Notes under the pieces: generated by a model
Database searches by the model: none
Told to the model about the DNA's origin: nothing
Seen by the model: only the letters and a program-made list of their open reading frames with translations
Shown: piece by piece, positions 27,664-36,391 of the stretch
How positions within the stretch are numbered: position 1 is the first letter of the stretch
Layout of the letters: the number at the start of each line of letters is the position of its first letter
Assembly (NCBI RefSeq): GCF_014203705.1
Contig: NZ_JACHJR010000001.1
Span: 3,100,001-3,164,000, forward strand
Direction: 5' to 3'
DNA from: Kitasatospora gansuensis
GTDB lineage: Bacteria > Actinomycetota > Actinomycetes > Streptomycetales > Streptomycetaceae
DNA length: 64,000 bases
Position numbers and translations under genes: made by a program

Positions 27664-28320
27664 ATGACGGACGCATCGGTGGAGATCAAGCCCAAGTGGC
27701 GTGGCTGGCTGCACGCGGGGATGTTCCCGGCGTCACTGGCCGCCGGAATCGTGTTGATCTGCCTTGCGGACTCCACCGAGGCCCGGGTCGCCTGCGCGAT
27801 CTACGCGGTCAGCGCCTGGATGCTGTTCGGGGTCAGCGCGGTGTACCACCGCTTCACCTGGGGGCCGCGCGGCGACGCGATCCTGCGCCGGCTCGACCAC
27901 GCGAACATCTTCCTGATCATCGCGGGCTCGTACACCCCGTTCACCATCCTGCTGCTGGAGGGCGGCCAGCGGCAGCTGCTGCTCTGGCTGGTCTGGGGCG
28001 GAGCGCTGGCCGGGATCGCGTTCCGGGTGTTCTGGGTCGGGGCGCCGCGCTGGCTCTACACGCCCTGCTACCTCGCGCTCGGCTGGGCGGCGGTGTTCTT
28101 CCTGCCCGAGTTCCTGCAGGCCGGCGGCGCGGCGGTGGTCACCCTGCTGATCGTCGGCGGTGTGCTCTACAGCCTGGGCGGGGTGGTCTACGGACTGAAG
28201 AAGCCGAACCCGTCACCGCACTGGTTCGGCTTCCACGAGGTCTTCCACGCCTTCACCCTGGGCGCGTTCATCGCCCAGTACATCGGCATCTCACTGGTGG
28301 CGTACAGCGTCGCCAACTGA
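27664..28320 (+). CDS. Hemolysin III family (TrhA/YqfA) membrane protein
   Basis: The 218-residue protein has seven hydrophobic segments and the conserved residues of the PAQR superfamily: HAGMFP early, SAVYHRFTWGP, LDHANIFLIIAGSYTP, and the C-terminal HEVFHAFTL. These His/Asp/Ser residues bind zinc in PAQR receptors. In E. coli the relative is linked to membrane energetics and lipid balance; true haemolytic activity is doubtful. The start at 27664 agrees with other family members; an ATG at 27655 is also possible. The 3' end overlaps the small antisense-side gene by 30 bp. Confidence 0.85.
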   Translation: MTDASVEIKPKWRGWLHAGMFPASLAAGIVLICLADSTEARVACAIYAVSAWMLFGVSAVYHRFTWGPRGDAILRRLDHANIFLIIAGSYTPFTILLLEGGQRQLLLWLVWGGALAGIAFRVFWVGAPRWLYTPCYLALGWAAVFFLPEFLQAGGAAVVTLLIVGGVLYSLGGVVYGLKKPNPSPHWFGFHEVFHAFTLGAFIAQYIGISLVAYSVAN

Positions 28321-28566
28321 GCCGCCGTCGAGCCGCTCCCTGGCCCGCCGGCACCGCTCGCAATGCGCCTCCGGCTCCTGCTGGCCCGCCCGGTCGTGGG
28401 CCCGCACCCGGAACCGGCGGGCCACGTCCAGCATCACCAGGGCGACCTCGGCCGCCGCGACGATCCAGACCAGCCGCGGGCCGCCGAACACGTACGCCAG
28501 CACCACCGCCAGCGCGGCGGCCAGGGCCACCAGCGCGCTCTCGACCCGCACTCCCCGCGCCGCCAT
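28291..28566 (-). CDS. Small membrane protein with C-terminal CxxC tail
   Basis: 91 residues, with two adjacent hydrophobic segments at about 10-28 and 32-48, then a basic, charged cytoplasmic tail holding HCERCRRARERL. The ATG has a very strong ribosome-binding site (AAGGGGGAG), which supports it as a real gene. It overlaps the hemolysin III stop by 30 bp on the opposite strand. I do not recognise the family; the paired cysteines suggest a metal or redox site. Confidence 0.6.
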   Translation of the reverse strand: MAARGVRVESALVALAAALAVVLAYVFGGPRLVWIVAAAEVALVMLDVARRFRVRAHDRAGQQEPEAHCERCRRARERLDGGSVGDAVRHQ

Positions 28567-28697
28567 CTGCTCCCCCTTCAGCCACCCGCCGGGTACTCAA
28601 CACCACACACGGTGACATAGCGGTCGGGCGGCCAGGCGAACGAGGGGTCAACGGTTCGTCAAATCAACGGGTTGACCCACACGCGAGGCACACGAAA

Positions 28698-28736
28698 GGG
28701 CGGCGCGGGGAAGTCCCCGCGCCGCCCCTCTTTTTT
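28698..28736. terminator. Strong intrinsic terminator
   Basis: GGGCGGCGCGGGG and its perfect complement around AAGT, followed on the plus strand by CTCTTTTTT; on the minus strand the stem is followed by CTTTCG. It lies 5 bp from the stop of the minus-strand secreted protein gene. It is the only U-rich classical terminator seen here. Confidence 0.9.
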
Positions 28737-28741
28737 CTGAG

Positions 28742-29572
28742 TCAGCCGTTCTGCCCGCGCCGGCGGACCGCCAGGCCGACCCCGGTCAGGGCGGTGGCCA
28801 GCAGGGCCGCGCCCGCCACCCCCGCCGTCAGCGGCGGCAGGCCGTCCGGCTCCGCAGCCGGGGCGGCCGCCTCATAACCACCGCCCTTGCCCGCCCGGTC
28901 GTACGCCGAACCGGGCAGCTTGTCGCCGTACCGCTGGTGCACCAGCTGCTGGTACCCGGCCAGGCTGACCCCGGACGGGCCGACCGAGCGCACCGCGTCC
29001 TCGTCCAGCGGCAGCACCCGCCCGTCCCGCAGGACGTACCAGGCGTTCAGCTGCGGCTCCCGGAAGACCGTGCCGCCGCCGGTGCTCGCGGCCTGCGCCG
29101 CGTAGTCGGTCTCGTCGCCACCCGTGGCGATGTTGACCACCCGCCAGCCGCCGTCCTGCCGGACGGTCCAGACCGAGGCGGTCTGCCCGTCGGCCGCGAC
29201 CGCCTTGCTGGCCACGAACTCCGCCTTGGCCACGGCCGCTCCGGCCGTGCCCGCCACGAACGCCGGGTCCAGGGTGTAGACCGGCACGGTGGCCCCGCTC
29301 AGCCGGGGTGCGGCCTGGGCGGCGGCCCGGGCCTCGTCGGCCGGGGCGAGGTCGAGCGAGCCGCTCTGCGGTATGCCCTTCCGGGCGAAGAACCGGCCCA
29401 GCTGCTCCAGGACGGCCGGGGATCCGGCCGTGCTGCGGGCCGCCGACAGCTCGGCGGCGGCGACCGGGGCCGGAGCGCCGCCCTCCGCCGCCTGGGCGGG
29501 GAGCGCGAGGGCCAGGCCGAGGGTGGCGGCCAGCGCGGTGACGGCCGCGAGGCGGTGGGTGTGCCTACGCAT
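28742..29572 (-). CDS. Secreted protein with C-terminal membrane anchor, unknown function
   Basis: 276 residues: signal peptide (LAAVTALAATLGLALALPAQAA), an extracellular region of about 210 residues with no family I recognise, then a C-terminal hydrophobic helix ending in RRRGQNG. LPPLTAG before the helix is not a canonical sortase motif, so simple membrane anchoring is likelier. The ATG at 29570-29572 lies 9 bp after GAGGAG, which overlaps the stop of the upstream peptidase-like gene, so the two are one operon. The pair may act together at the cell surface. Confidence 0.7.
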   Translation of the reverse strand: MRRHTHRLAAVTALAATLGLALALPAQAAEGGAPAPVAAAELSAARSTAGSPAVLEQLGRFFARKGIPQSGSLDLAPADEARAAAQAAPRLSGATVPVYTLDPAFVAGTAGAAVAKAEFVASKAVAADGQTASVWTVRQDGGWRVVNIATGGDETDYAAQAASTGGGTVFREPQLNAWYVLRDGRVLPLDEDAVRSVGPSGVSLAGYQQLVHQRYGDKLPGSAYDRAGKGGGYEAAAPAAEPDGLPPLTAGVAGAALLATALTGVGLAVRRRGQNG

Positions 29573-29585
29573 GTCGGTCATCTCC

Positions 29586-30224
29586 TCACGCACCGATCCG
29601 GTAGAGGGAGTGGGTCCAGGAGAACGAGCTGTTGCTCACGTAGTACGAGTAGTCCGCCCAGTTGTAGCGGTTGTTCGAGGGCCACGGGTCGCCCCAGTAG
29701 ACCCAGTTGTTGGCGGTGTCGTAGCCGTAGATCACGTGCATGTGACCACCGCCCGAGGACCACTGGATCCGGGTCTCGACCGGCCGGTTGGCGTTGATCT
29801 CGGTCTGCACGGTGCTGTTGCGCAGGTAACCGGTGACGTACGAACCGGGGTTGATGCCGATCCAGCTCAGCGCGGTCTGCACATTGCCCAGCGTGGCCTG
29901 GTTGTTGGGGCAGGTCGAGTTCACCGACCGGTTGAAGGCCACGTTGCAGAACTGGTTCTGGCTGTAGTTGTAGCCGTAGTAGGTGGCGATGGTGTTGCCG
30001 CTCGCCGCCCAGCACCAATTGGTCTGCTGCTGCGACTGCATGGTGATGTTGAGCTTGCGCGCCGCGAGGGCCGAGACGGCGCCCGGGGTGACCGAGGCCG
30101 GCTGGGCGTGGGGGATGACGGCAGCGGGCGCCGGGGTGGCGGTGACCACCGTGAGGGCCGGGGCGAGGATGCCGAGAGCGAGGGCGGCGACCGCCTGACG
30201 CAGGCGTGTCCGGGAAGTTGGCAT
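29586..30224 (-). CDS. Secreted papain-like (C39-like) cysteine peptidase family protein
   Basis: Exported protein of 212 residues with a signal peptide (cleavage near PAPAA at about 35). Catalytic elements of the C39-like/papain fold: Cys71 in QQTNWCWAASGN, His161 or His163 in GGGHMHVIYGYD, and Asp179 in YWGDPWP. Two more cysteines (Cys93, Cys105) could form a disulfide. An AAGGAGGAG ribosome-binding site precedes the ATG. Bacteriocin-leader peptidases are cytoplasmic, so this exported form is more likely a general or wall-associated peptidase. It heads an operon with the anchored protein. Confidence 0.82.
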   Translation of the reverse strand: MPTSRTRLRQAVAALALGILAPALTVVTATPAPAAVIPHAQPASVTPGAVSALAARKLNITMQSQQQTNWCWAASGNTIATYYGYNYSQNQFCNVAFNRSVNSTCPNNQATLGNVQTALSWIGINPGSYVTGYLRNSTVQTEINANRPVETRIQWSSGGGHMHVIYGYDTANNWVYWGDPWPSNNRYNWADYSYYVSNSSFSWTHSLYRIGA

Positions 30225-30343
30225 GGGCTTCTCCTCCTTGCGAGTCCGCAGGAGAGGGGATGTGGGGGACCGCGTCCGGACGCGGTGGACAGAGCATCGA
30301 GCCATGCCGTGTCCCGGTCAACGGACCTGCTCGGCCGCCCCGG

Positions 30344-30378
30344 CCGGGTGTGAACGGGCCCGCCCCGGGTGTGAACGG
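30344..30378. promoter_or_regulatory. Two 14-bp direct repeats 21 bp apart
   Basis: CCGGGTGTGAACGG occurs exactly at 30344-30357 and 30365-30378. The 21-bp period equals two helical turns, so two protein molecules could bind on one face. The repeats lie in the divergent promoter region of the secreted peptidase-like operon and the regulator gene. Confidence 0.65.
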
Positions 30379-30435
30379 AACTCCCGTTCGGGGGCCGGGT
30401 ATCCGTCCTTACTGGTGACAACTCGCCGCGTACAT

Positions 30436-30447
30436 GTGAATATTCAC
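30436..30447. promoter_or_regulatory. Perfect palindrome GTGAATATTCAC upstream of a regulator gene
   Basis: This 12-bp AT-rich palindrome ends 27 bp before the regulator ATG. Its position suits autoregulation by the protein it precedes. Confidence 0.5.
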
Positions 30448-30474
30448 GGTCAACCAGGCAGACGGGAGCCGGCC

Positions 30475-31404
30475 ATGCAGCACACCGTCCAGCCCGAGCT
30501 GGCGGCGGTACTCCGTACCGGGCCCTTCCACCTCGCGCTGCGTGCCGCCATCAGCGCGCGCGGGCTCGCCCTGAACCGACTGCGGCAGCACCTCGCCCAA
30601 CGTGGTGTCCAGGTCGGCGTCACCAGCCTGAGCTACTGGCAGCAGGGCCGACGGCGCCCCGAACGCGCCGAATCCCTGCGCGCGGTACGGATGTTGGAAG
30701 AGGTACTGGAACTCCCCGAGCACTCCCTCACCCGGCTGCTCGGCCCCCGGCAGGCCCCTGCGGGCCCCGCCTCACCGGCCACCCGGCCGTACCGCGACCT
30801 GATCGCCCCGGCCTCGGCCGTGGACGGCCTGCTCGCCACCATCGCCGGACCGCCGGACACCGGTCTGCACACCGTCACCCACATCGAACGGATCCGGATC
30901 GGCGCCGACCGCCAGATGGTCCGCCGCGACTCCCAACACGCCCTGCGGGCTCACCGGGACGGCATCGACCGATACCTGGCGCTCTATCAGGGCGACCCCG
31001 GCTGCGACATCTCCCGGGTCGCCGTCCGGGCCGAGGAGAACTGCCGCCCCGGCCGGATCCGCCGCGACCCGGGCGCCGAACTCCTGGTCGCCGAACTCCT
31101 GTTGGACCGCCGCCTGCGCACCGGCGACACCCACCTGCTCGGCTACGGCTTCGACGACGCCCCGGCCGCCGGGCCCAGCTGCGAATACGTCCGCGGCTTC
31201 AACTCTGGCGCCGGCCAGTACGTCCTCCAGATCACCTTCCACCCCGACGCCCTCCCGGTCCGCTGCCACCGCTTCACCTCCCGCAGCCCGGGCGGAGAAC
31301 CGTACGAGACCGAGGAGTTGACCCTCGACGGACACCACTGCGTCCACCTGGTGGCGAGCGCGCTGACGCCGTGTCTGCTGGGGATCCGCTGGGACTGGGA
31401 GTGA
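30475..31404 (+). CDS. Helix-turn-helix transcriptional regulator, actinobacterial type
   Basis: The 309-residue protein has an Xre-like DNA-binding region at about 18-75 (LALNRLRQHLAQRG...SLSYWQQGRRRPER), a linker, and a C-terminal domain of about 180 residues with DISRVAVRAEENCRPGR and VRGFNSGAGQYVLQITF, a pattern I have seen in Streptomyces regulators of unknown ligand. GACGGGAG precedes the ATG. It is divergent from the peptidase-like operon and probably controls it through the direct repeats between them. The 116-bp element copy C begins 5 bp after its stop. Confidence 0.75.
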   Translation: MQHTVQPELAAVLRTGPFHLALRAAISARGLALNRLRQHLAQRGVQVGVTSLSYWQQGRRRPERAESLRAVRMLEEVLELPEHSLTRLLGPRQAPAGPASPATRPYRDLIAPASAVDGLLATIAGPPDTGLHTVTHIERIRIGADRQMVRRDSQHALRAHRDGIDRYLALYQGDPGCDISRVAVRAEENCRPGRIRRDPGAELLVAELLLDRRLRTGDTHLLGYGFDDAPAAGPSCEYVRGFNSGAGQYVLQITFHPDALPVRCHRFTSRSPGGEPYETEELTLDGHHCVHLVASALTPCLLGIRWDWE

Positions 31405-31409
31405 CCCAC

Positions 31410-31497
31410 CAGGGGCTCGGGGAACTGCGACGCCGACCTCGAAGAAGGTGATCCGTACGTAGGCGGTCAGGCACTTTCGCCGTTCCCCGAGCCCCTG
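31410..31497 (+). repeat. Structured palindromic element, copy C (28-bp internal deletion)
   Basis: Identical ends to copy A, but 88 bp long. The missing 28 bases correspond to A positions beginning after CACTTTCG, and the breakpoints fall in TCG repeats, as expected for slippage. The outer stem still pairs over about 20 bp with one mismatch, while the CGTGCG/CGCACG hairpin is lost. It lies 5 bp after the regulator stop and 11 bp from the convergent GNAT stop. Confidence 0.87.
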
Positions 31498-31508
31498 GAC
31501 AGTGCAAC

Positions 31509-32348
31509 TTAACGAGCAAAGCTCAAGCTGACGCAGTCCTCGACCGCCTCGTACCCGAGCTTCTGGTAGATCGAGTTGCTGGTCGGGTTGGCCAGGTCGG
31601 TGAAGAGCAGCACCTCCGCCGCCCCGGCCGCGAGTGCGTGGGCCGACCCCGCCGCGACCACCCCGCTCGCGTACCCCCGGCCCCGGTGCTCGGGCGGCGT
31701 GTAGACCGGCCCGATCCGCGACATCCCGGCGATCACCGGGCTGACGCCGGCGAACGACACCGGCGTGCCCTGGTGTTCCCAGATGTGCAGGCGCCCGTCG
31801 GCGGTCCGCCGTTCGACCGTGGGCCGGTGGTTCTCCCCGGGGATGGCCAGCTCCGCTTCGGCGACGAACGCGCCGAACCACTCCACCAGCAGCTCGACGT
31901 CGTTTGCCGTGGCGAGCCGGACCGTCCCGGCGGGCAGTGGCGAGGGATCGACCAACTTCCCCAGCCGGTACAGCCGTTCGTTGGACTTGACGGTGCCGTC
32001 CTGCTGCCACGCCGCCGCGAAGGCCTGCGCCGGGGCCACCCCGCCGTCCACCGCGGTCAGCTCCGTCCCGGCCAGCGCGAGCGCCAGTTCGGTGGCCGCC
32101 CGCTCCGGCATCAGGCCGAGCCGGAGCGGGTACGGCGGCGTCCGCACGAACGCGCCGACGACCGGGGCGTCCGGCCCGGGCCGCCACCAGCCGTACTGCG
32201 GATCGTCCGGGCCGAAGACGTGCGGGCCGCCTTCGGTGAGGTTGTGCACCAGGGTGAGCAGCACGGTGTTCTCGGCCGGGTGGGCAGCCAGGAAGTCACC
32301 GGCCTGCGTGCGGAAGTCGTCCAGGGAGGAACTGAGGGTCCAGGTCAT
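31509..32348 (-). CDS. GNAT-family N-acetyltransferase
   Basis: 279 residues with a full GNAT domain in the C-terminal half: GVSPVIAGMSRIGPVYTPPEHRG and the acetyl-CoA loop RGRGYASGVVAAG, then FTDLANPTSNSIYQKLGY. The N-terminal 130 residues form a degenerate second GNAT-like region common in proteins of this size. Substrate unknown. No operon partner; the next gene on the same strand ends 28 bp upstream of its start, so it may be the last gene of a transcript. Confidence 0.85.
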   Translation of the reverse strand: MTWTLSSSLDDFRTQAGDFLAAHPAENTVLLTLVHNLTEGGPHVFGPDDPQYGWWRPGPDAPVVGAFVRTPPYPLRLGLMPERAATELALALAGTELTAVDGGVAPAQAFAAAWQQDGTVKSNERLYRLGKLVDPSPLPAGTVRLATANDVELLVEWFGAFVAEAELAIPGENHRPTVERRTADGRLHIWEHQGTPVSFAGVSPVIAGMSRIGPVYTPPEHRGRGYASGVVAAGSAHALAAGAAEVLLFTDLANPTSNSIYQKLGYEAVEDCVSLSFAR

Positions 32349-32375
32349 GGGGCATTGTGTCCGAGCACCGGACGC

Positions 32376-34430
32376 TCACGCACCAAGATTTCCGACCCGC
32401 ACCCCGAGCTTCCCGGCCAGCTCGGCCGGGTCCGCCGTCGGGGCGTCGCAGCTGAAGTGGTGGCAGACGTACGCGGCCGACTCGCCGTCCAGCAGCGGCC
32501 GGTCCACCAGCAGCGGCACCTCCGTCGAACCCGGCTCGCCGACCGCCACCACGGCGCCCGGTGCGGTGCCGAGCAGGGCGGTCCGGTGCAGCAGCGCGGT
32601 CTCGGCGACCCCGGGCCGGCCGATCACGGCGACCTCGCGCGGCCCGTCGGCCAGCGCCTCGGCGGCCGCCAGGCCCCAGCCGATGAACCGGGGCGCCCGG
32701 CTGCCCAGCGCGCCGACGATCCCCAAACCCCGCTCGGCGGCGGTCCGGTGGCGCTCGGAGCCGGTGTAGGCGGCGTACGTGAGCAGGGCCTGCGCGGCGG
32801 CGGTCCAGCCCGAGGGGGTGGCGTTGTCGGTCGGGTCCTGCGGGCGGCGGATCAGCTCCTCTGCGTCGTCCGCCGTGTCGTACAGGGCGCCTGACGCGGT
32901 GTCGACAAAGTGACTCAGCACGGTGTCGAGCAGCCCGCCGGCCAGCGCCAGCCACTCGGCGTCGCCGGTCACCGCGTACAGCGCGAGGAAGCCCTCGGCG
33001 GTGTCCGCGTAGTCCTCCAGCACACCCGCATTGGCCCCGGCCCGGCCGTCCCTGGAGGTGCGCAGCAGGCGGCCCTCCTCGGTCAGGTGGACGGCGAGCA
33101 GCAGGTCGGCGGCCCGGACGGCGGCCTCCACCAGGTCGGGCCGCTCCAGCAGCGCGCCGGTCTCGGCCAGCGCGGCGATCGCCAGCCCGTTCCAGGCGGC
33201 CACCACCTTGTCGTCCCGGGCGGGGGCGGGCCGCTGCCGACGGGCCGTCAGCAGCCGCTCCCTGATCCGGCCGTACGCCTTGTCGTCCGCCGGGTCGGCG
33301 AGCAGCTGGAGCACCGAGGAACCGTGCTCGAAGGTGCCGGTCACCTCGAACAGCTCGACGGCCAGCGCGCCGTCCTCGGCGCCCAGCACCTCGGTCAGCT
33401 GCTCCGGGGTCCAGGCGTAGTACGCGCCCTCGGCGGACTTGCCGGTGGCCGGGTCCAGGCTGTCCGCGTCCAGCGCGGAGGCGAACCCGCCCTCGGGGGT
33501 GCGGAGTTCGGCCAGCAGGAAGTCGGCGGTCTCCAGCGCGATCCGGCGCGGCAGCTCCTCGCCGGTGGCCCGCCACAGGTGCAGGTAGACCCGGAGCAGC
33601 AGGGCGTTGTCGTAGAGCATCTTCTCGAAGTGCGGCACCACCCACTCGGCGTCCACCGCGTACCGGGCGAAGCCGCCGCCCAGCTGGTCGTAGATCCCGC
33701 CCCTGGCCATCGCCTCACAGGTGTGCCGGGCCATCTCCAGCGCCTCGACCGAGCCGGTGCTCGCGTGGTGCCTGAGCAGGAACTCCACCGCCATCGACGG
33801 CGGGAACTTCGGCGCCCCGCCGAAGCCGCCGCGCTTGGCGTCGTAGCTCCGGCCGAGCTCGGCCGCCGCCTTGGCCAACTCCTCGGCCCCGGGCACCTGG
33901 TGGACCCCGCTGCCGACCCCGTACACCGCGGCCCGCTCGGCCAGGTCGGCCCTGATCCGCTCGGCCACCTCGCCGACCTCGTCCCGCCGGTCCCGCCAGG
34001 CGGCACTGACCCCCTCCAGCACCTGCCGGAAGCCGGGCATCCCGTGCCGCGGCGCGGGCGGGAAGTACGTCCCGAAGTAGAACGGGTCCTTCTCGGGCGT
34101 CAGGAAGACCGTCATCGGCCACCCACCCTGCCCGGTGGCCGCCTGCACCGCCTCCATGTACACCGCGTCCACGTCGGGCCGCTCCTCGCGGTCCACCTTC
34201 ACCGCGACGAAGTGCTCGTTGGCGTACTGGGCGATCGCCTCGTCCTCGAAGGACTCGTGCGCCATCACATGACACCAGTGGCACGCCGCATACCCGACGC
34301 TCAGCAGCACCGGCACCCCGCGCCGGGCGGCCTCCTCGAAGGCCGCCGGCCCCCAGGGCCACCAGTCCACCGGGTTGTCGGCGTGCTGCTGCAAGTACGG
34401 CGAGGTCGCGTCCGCGAGACGGTTCGGCAT
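32376..34430 (-). CDS. Thioredoxin-domain protein of the YyaL/SSP411 family
   Basis: 684 residues: an N-terminal thioredoxin-like domain with Cys50-His-Trp-Cys53 ([13 protein letters not shown]) and [11 protein letters not shown], then a long alpha/alpha-barrel related to N-acylglucosamine epimerases and mannose isomerases ([22 protein letters not shown]). This matches the conserved DUF255 architecture; the biochemical role is not settled. The ATG at 34428-34430 follows AAGGATGGGG; a GTG-type extension adds six residues only. Confidence 0.88.
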   Translation of the reverse strand: MPNRLADATSPYLQQHADNPVDWWPWGPAAFEEAARRGVPVLLSVGYAACHWCHVMAHESFEDEAIAQYANEHFVAVKVDREERPDVDAVYMEAVQAATGQGGWPMTVFLTPEKDPFYFGTYFPPAPRHGMPGFRQVLEGVSAAWRDRRDEVGEVAERIRADLAERAAVYGVGSGVHQVPGAEELAKAAAELGRSYDAKRGGFGGAPKFPPSMAVEFLLRHHASTGSVEALEMARHTCEAMARGGIYDQLGGGFARYAVDAEWVVPHFEKMLYDNALLLRVYLHLWRATGEELPRRIALETADFLLAELRTPEGGFASALDADSLDPATGKSAEGAYYAWTPEQLTEVLGAEDGALAVELFEVTGTFEHGSSVLQLLADPADDKAYGRIRERLLTARRQRPAPARDDKVVAAWNGLAIAALAETGALLERPDLVEAAVRAADLLLAVHLTEEGRLLRTSRDGRAGANAGVLEDYADTAEGFLALYAVTGDAEWLALAGGLLDTVLSHFVDTASGALYDTADDAEELIRRPQDPTDNATPSGWTAAAQALLTYAAYTGSERHRTAAERGLGIVGALGSRAPRFIGWGLAAAEALADGPREVAVIGRPGVAETALLHRTALLGTAPGAVVAVGEPGSTEVPLLVDRPLLDGESAAYVCHHFSCDAPTADPAELAGKLGVRVGNLGA

Positions 34431-34466
34431 GACCCCATCCTTGCGCATCAGCGTGCCGGAACGGTG

Positions 34467-34655
34467 TCAGTCCTTGGGCTGCTCGGGCTCCTCGACGAAG
34501 TTCACCCGGCCGAACTGCTTGTTCATCGACTTGACCAGGAACCAGGTGGCCACGCCGAGGACGGCGAAGACCACGAAGCCCAGCAGGCCGGGCGTCACCT
34601 TGGCCTTGTCGAAGGTCTCGGCGGCGAGGGTGGTGAGGTGCATCGGGGTGCTCAT
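34467..34655 (-). CDS. Small single-pass membrane protein
   Basis: About 62 residues: MSTPMHLTTLAAETFDKAK, one membrane helix (GLLGFVVFAVLGVATWFLV, about 25-43), then a charged cytoplasmic tail ending EEPEQPKD. A second ATG three codons upstream (34662-34664) is equally possible. It lies between mca and the YyaL-like gene on the same strand with gaps of about 60 and 35 bp, suggesting an mca operon. Function unknown. Confidence 0.65.
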   Translation of the reverse strand: MSTPMHLTTLAAETFDKAKVTPGLLGFVVFAVLGVATWFLVKSMNKQFGRVNFVEEPEQPKD

Positions 34656-34717
34656 GTCTCCCATGGTGACCCGGCCCTACACGGGCCGGGTCACCGGGGT
34701 GGGTGCGTGTCGGGGTG

Positions 34718-35602
34718 TCAGGCGGTGGTGACGGAGGCGCGCAGGCCGGCGAACAGGTCGTCCTCGGGGAGGTCGGTGTCCACCAGCGAGCGGACCAGCT
34801 CGTAGTCCTCGGTCGGCCAGACCTTCTTCTGGACGTCCAGCGGGATCCGGAACCACGGGCCGTCCGGGTCGATCTGGGTGGCGTGCGCGATCAGCGCGCG
34901 GTCCCGGATCTCGAACCACTCGTCGCAGACCACCCGGGTGGTGATCTCGCGCTCCTTGCGGCCGCTCTTCTCCCACCCCTCGATCCACTCGCCGTACGGC
35001 GACTCGAGGTCGTTCTCCACCAGGTAGGCGTGCATGGCCCGGATCCGGCCCATCGGGAAGCCGTGGTTGTAGTAGACCTTGGACGGCTGCCAGGGCGCGC
35101 CGGCCTCGGGGTAGGCGTCCGGGTCACCGGCGGCGTCGAAGGCGGCCATGGTGATCTTGTGGGTCATGATGTGGTCGGGGTGCGGGTAGCCGCCGTTCTC
35201 GTCGTACGTGGTGATCACGTGCGGCCGGAACTCGCGGATCAGCTTCACCAGCGGGGCGGCCGCATCGGCCACCTCCTGGAGCGCGAAGCAGCCCTCGGGC
35301 AGCGGCGGCAGCGGGTCGCCCTCCGGCAGGCCGGAGTCGACGAAGCCGAGCCAGGCCTGCTTGACGCCGAGGATCTCGCGGGCGGCGTCCATCTCCTTCC
35401 GGCGCACCTCGTGGATGTTCTCCTCGACCCAAGGGTCGCCCTGGAGCTTGGGGTTGAGAATCGAGCCACGCTCACCGCCGGTGCAGGTGGCGACCAGCAC
35501 GTCCACCCCCTGTGAGACGTACATGGCCATGGTGGCGGCGCCCTTGCTGGACTCGTCGTCCGGGTGCGCGTGTACCGCCATCAGTCGCAACTGCTCAGTC
35601 AA
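34718..35602 (-). CDS. mca: Mycothiol S-conjugate amidase
   Basis: Cleaves mycothiol-toxin adducts to mercapturic acids for export, an actinobacterial detoxification step. The 294-residue zinc amidase of the LmbE/PIG-L family has HAHPDDESS (His13, Asp16 as zinc ligands) and the downstream GGYPHPDHIMTH. Overall length fits Mca better than MshB. The TTG at 35600-35602 is chosen because GGAAGG lies 8 bp upstream and the conserved N terminus begins there. It is divergent from the DUF4307 gene. Confidence 0.92.
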   Translation of the reverse strand: MTEQLRLMAVHAHPDDESSKGAATMAMYVSQGVDVLVATCTGGERGSILNPKLQGDPWVEENIHEVRRKEMDAAREILGVKQAWLGFVDSGLPEGDPLPPLPEGCFALQEVADAAAPLVKLIREFRPHVITTYDENGGYPHPDHIMTHKITMAAFDAAGDPDAYPEAGAPWQPSKVYYNHGFPMGRIRAMHAYLVENDLESPYGEWIEGWEKSGRKEREITTRVVCDEWFEIRDRALIAHATQIDPDGPWFRIPLDVQKKVWPTEDYELVRSLVDTDLPEDDLFAGLRASVTTA

Positions 35603-35752
35603 CGCCTGGTTCCTTCCGGGAATCATCCGGTTCGTCGGGCCGGTCCCCCGCCGCGTCCGGCGCGGATGCTGCCCTCCTATAGTGACTGACCGGAGGGCCC
35701 GTCCATTCCCCCGGTGGACCGTCGGCCCCTCGTCGAAAGGACTGAGCCGCCC

Positions 35753-36160
35753 ATGGACTCCGGACGTACGACCATCGCTCCCGCCCGCTACGGCAAGCGC
35801 AGCGACCGCGAGGCCGACCGCCGGCTGCGGATCACCGGCCTGGTCTGCGGTGCGCTCGGCCTGGCGCTGGTCGGCTGGCTGGGCGTCAGCTACATCTCCA
35901 AGGGCTCGGCCATGAACGGTCTGATGCCGGGTTTCCAGGTGGTCTCCGCCGAGGCGATGCAGGTGCAGCTCTCGGTGCTCAAGGAGGACGGCACGGCGGG
36001 GGTCTGCACCGTCCGCGCGCAGTCCGAGGACGGCGGCGTGGTGGGGCTGCACGACTTCCCGATCCCGGCCGCCGGATCGCGCTACGACGAGGTCGTCACG
36101 CTGCGCACCACGGCCCGGGCCACCGCCGCCGAGCTGCTCGGTTGTGCGCCCGCCAAGTAA
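35753..36160 (+). CDS. DUF4307 family membrane protein
   Basis: 135 residues: basic N terminus (ARYGKRSDREADRRLR), one membrane helix at about 31-49 (ITGLVCGALGLALVGWLGV) and an extracytoplasmic domain of about 85 residues with one cysteine pair (VCTVRA and LLGCAP). This matches DUF4307, an actinobacterial family next to mca and greA. Function unknown. Confidence 0.8.
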   Translation: MDSGRTTIAPARYGKRSDREADRRLRITGLVCGALGLALVGWLGVSYISKGSAMNGLMPGFQVVSAEAMQVQLSVLKEDGTAGVCTVRAQSEDGGVVGLHDFPIPAAGSRYDEVVTLRTTARATAAELLGCAPAK

Positions 36161-36391
36161 TCCGTTCGGGCGCATATTCGACGGCCGTACCGGGCATCGC
36201 TACCGGGAAGCAGCGGGAAGCGCCGGCCGGGACGCGTAAAGGACCCTCCCGCTCCAGTCGGGAAATTGTTAGGCTCGTGGTTTCGCCCCTCTCCAGCCAG
36301 GACGGCACGAGAGCGGGCGATGCTTTGTAGTACGCCCCGTTCCCGGCTGACACCAACCCTCAGCGCAGCCCAGCACCTACGAGGAGCACCT

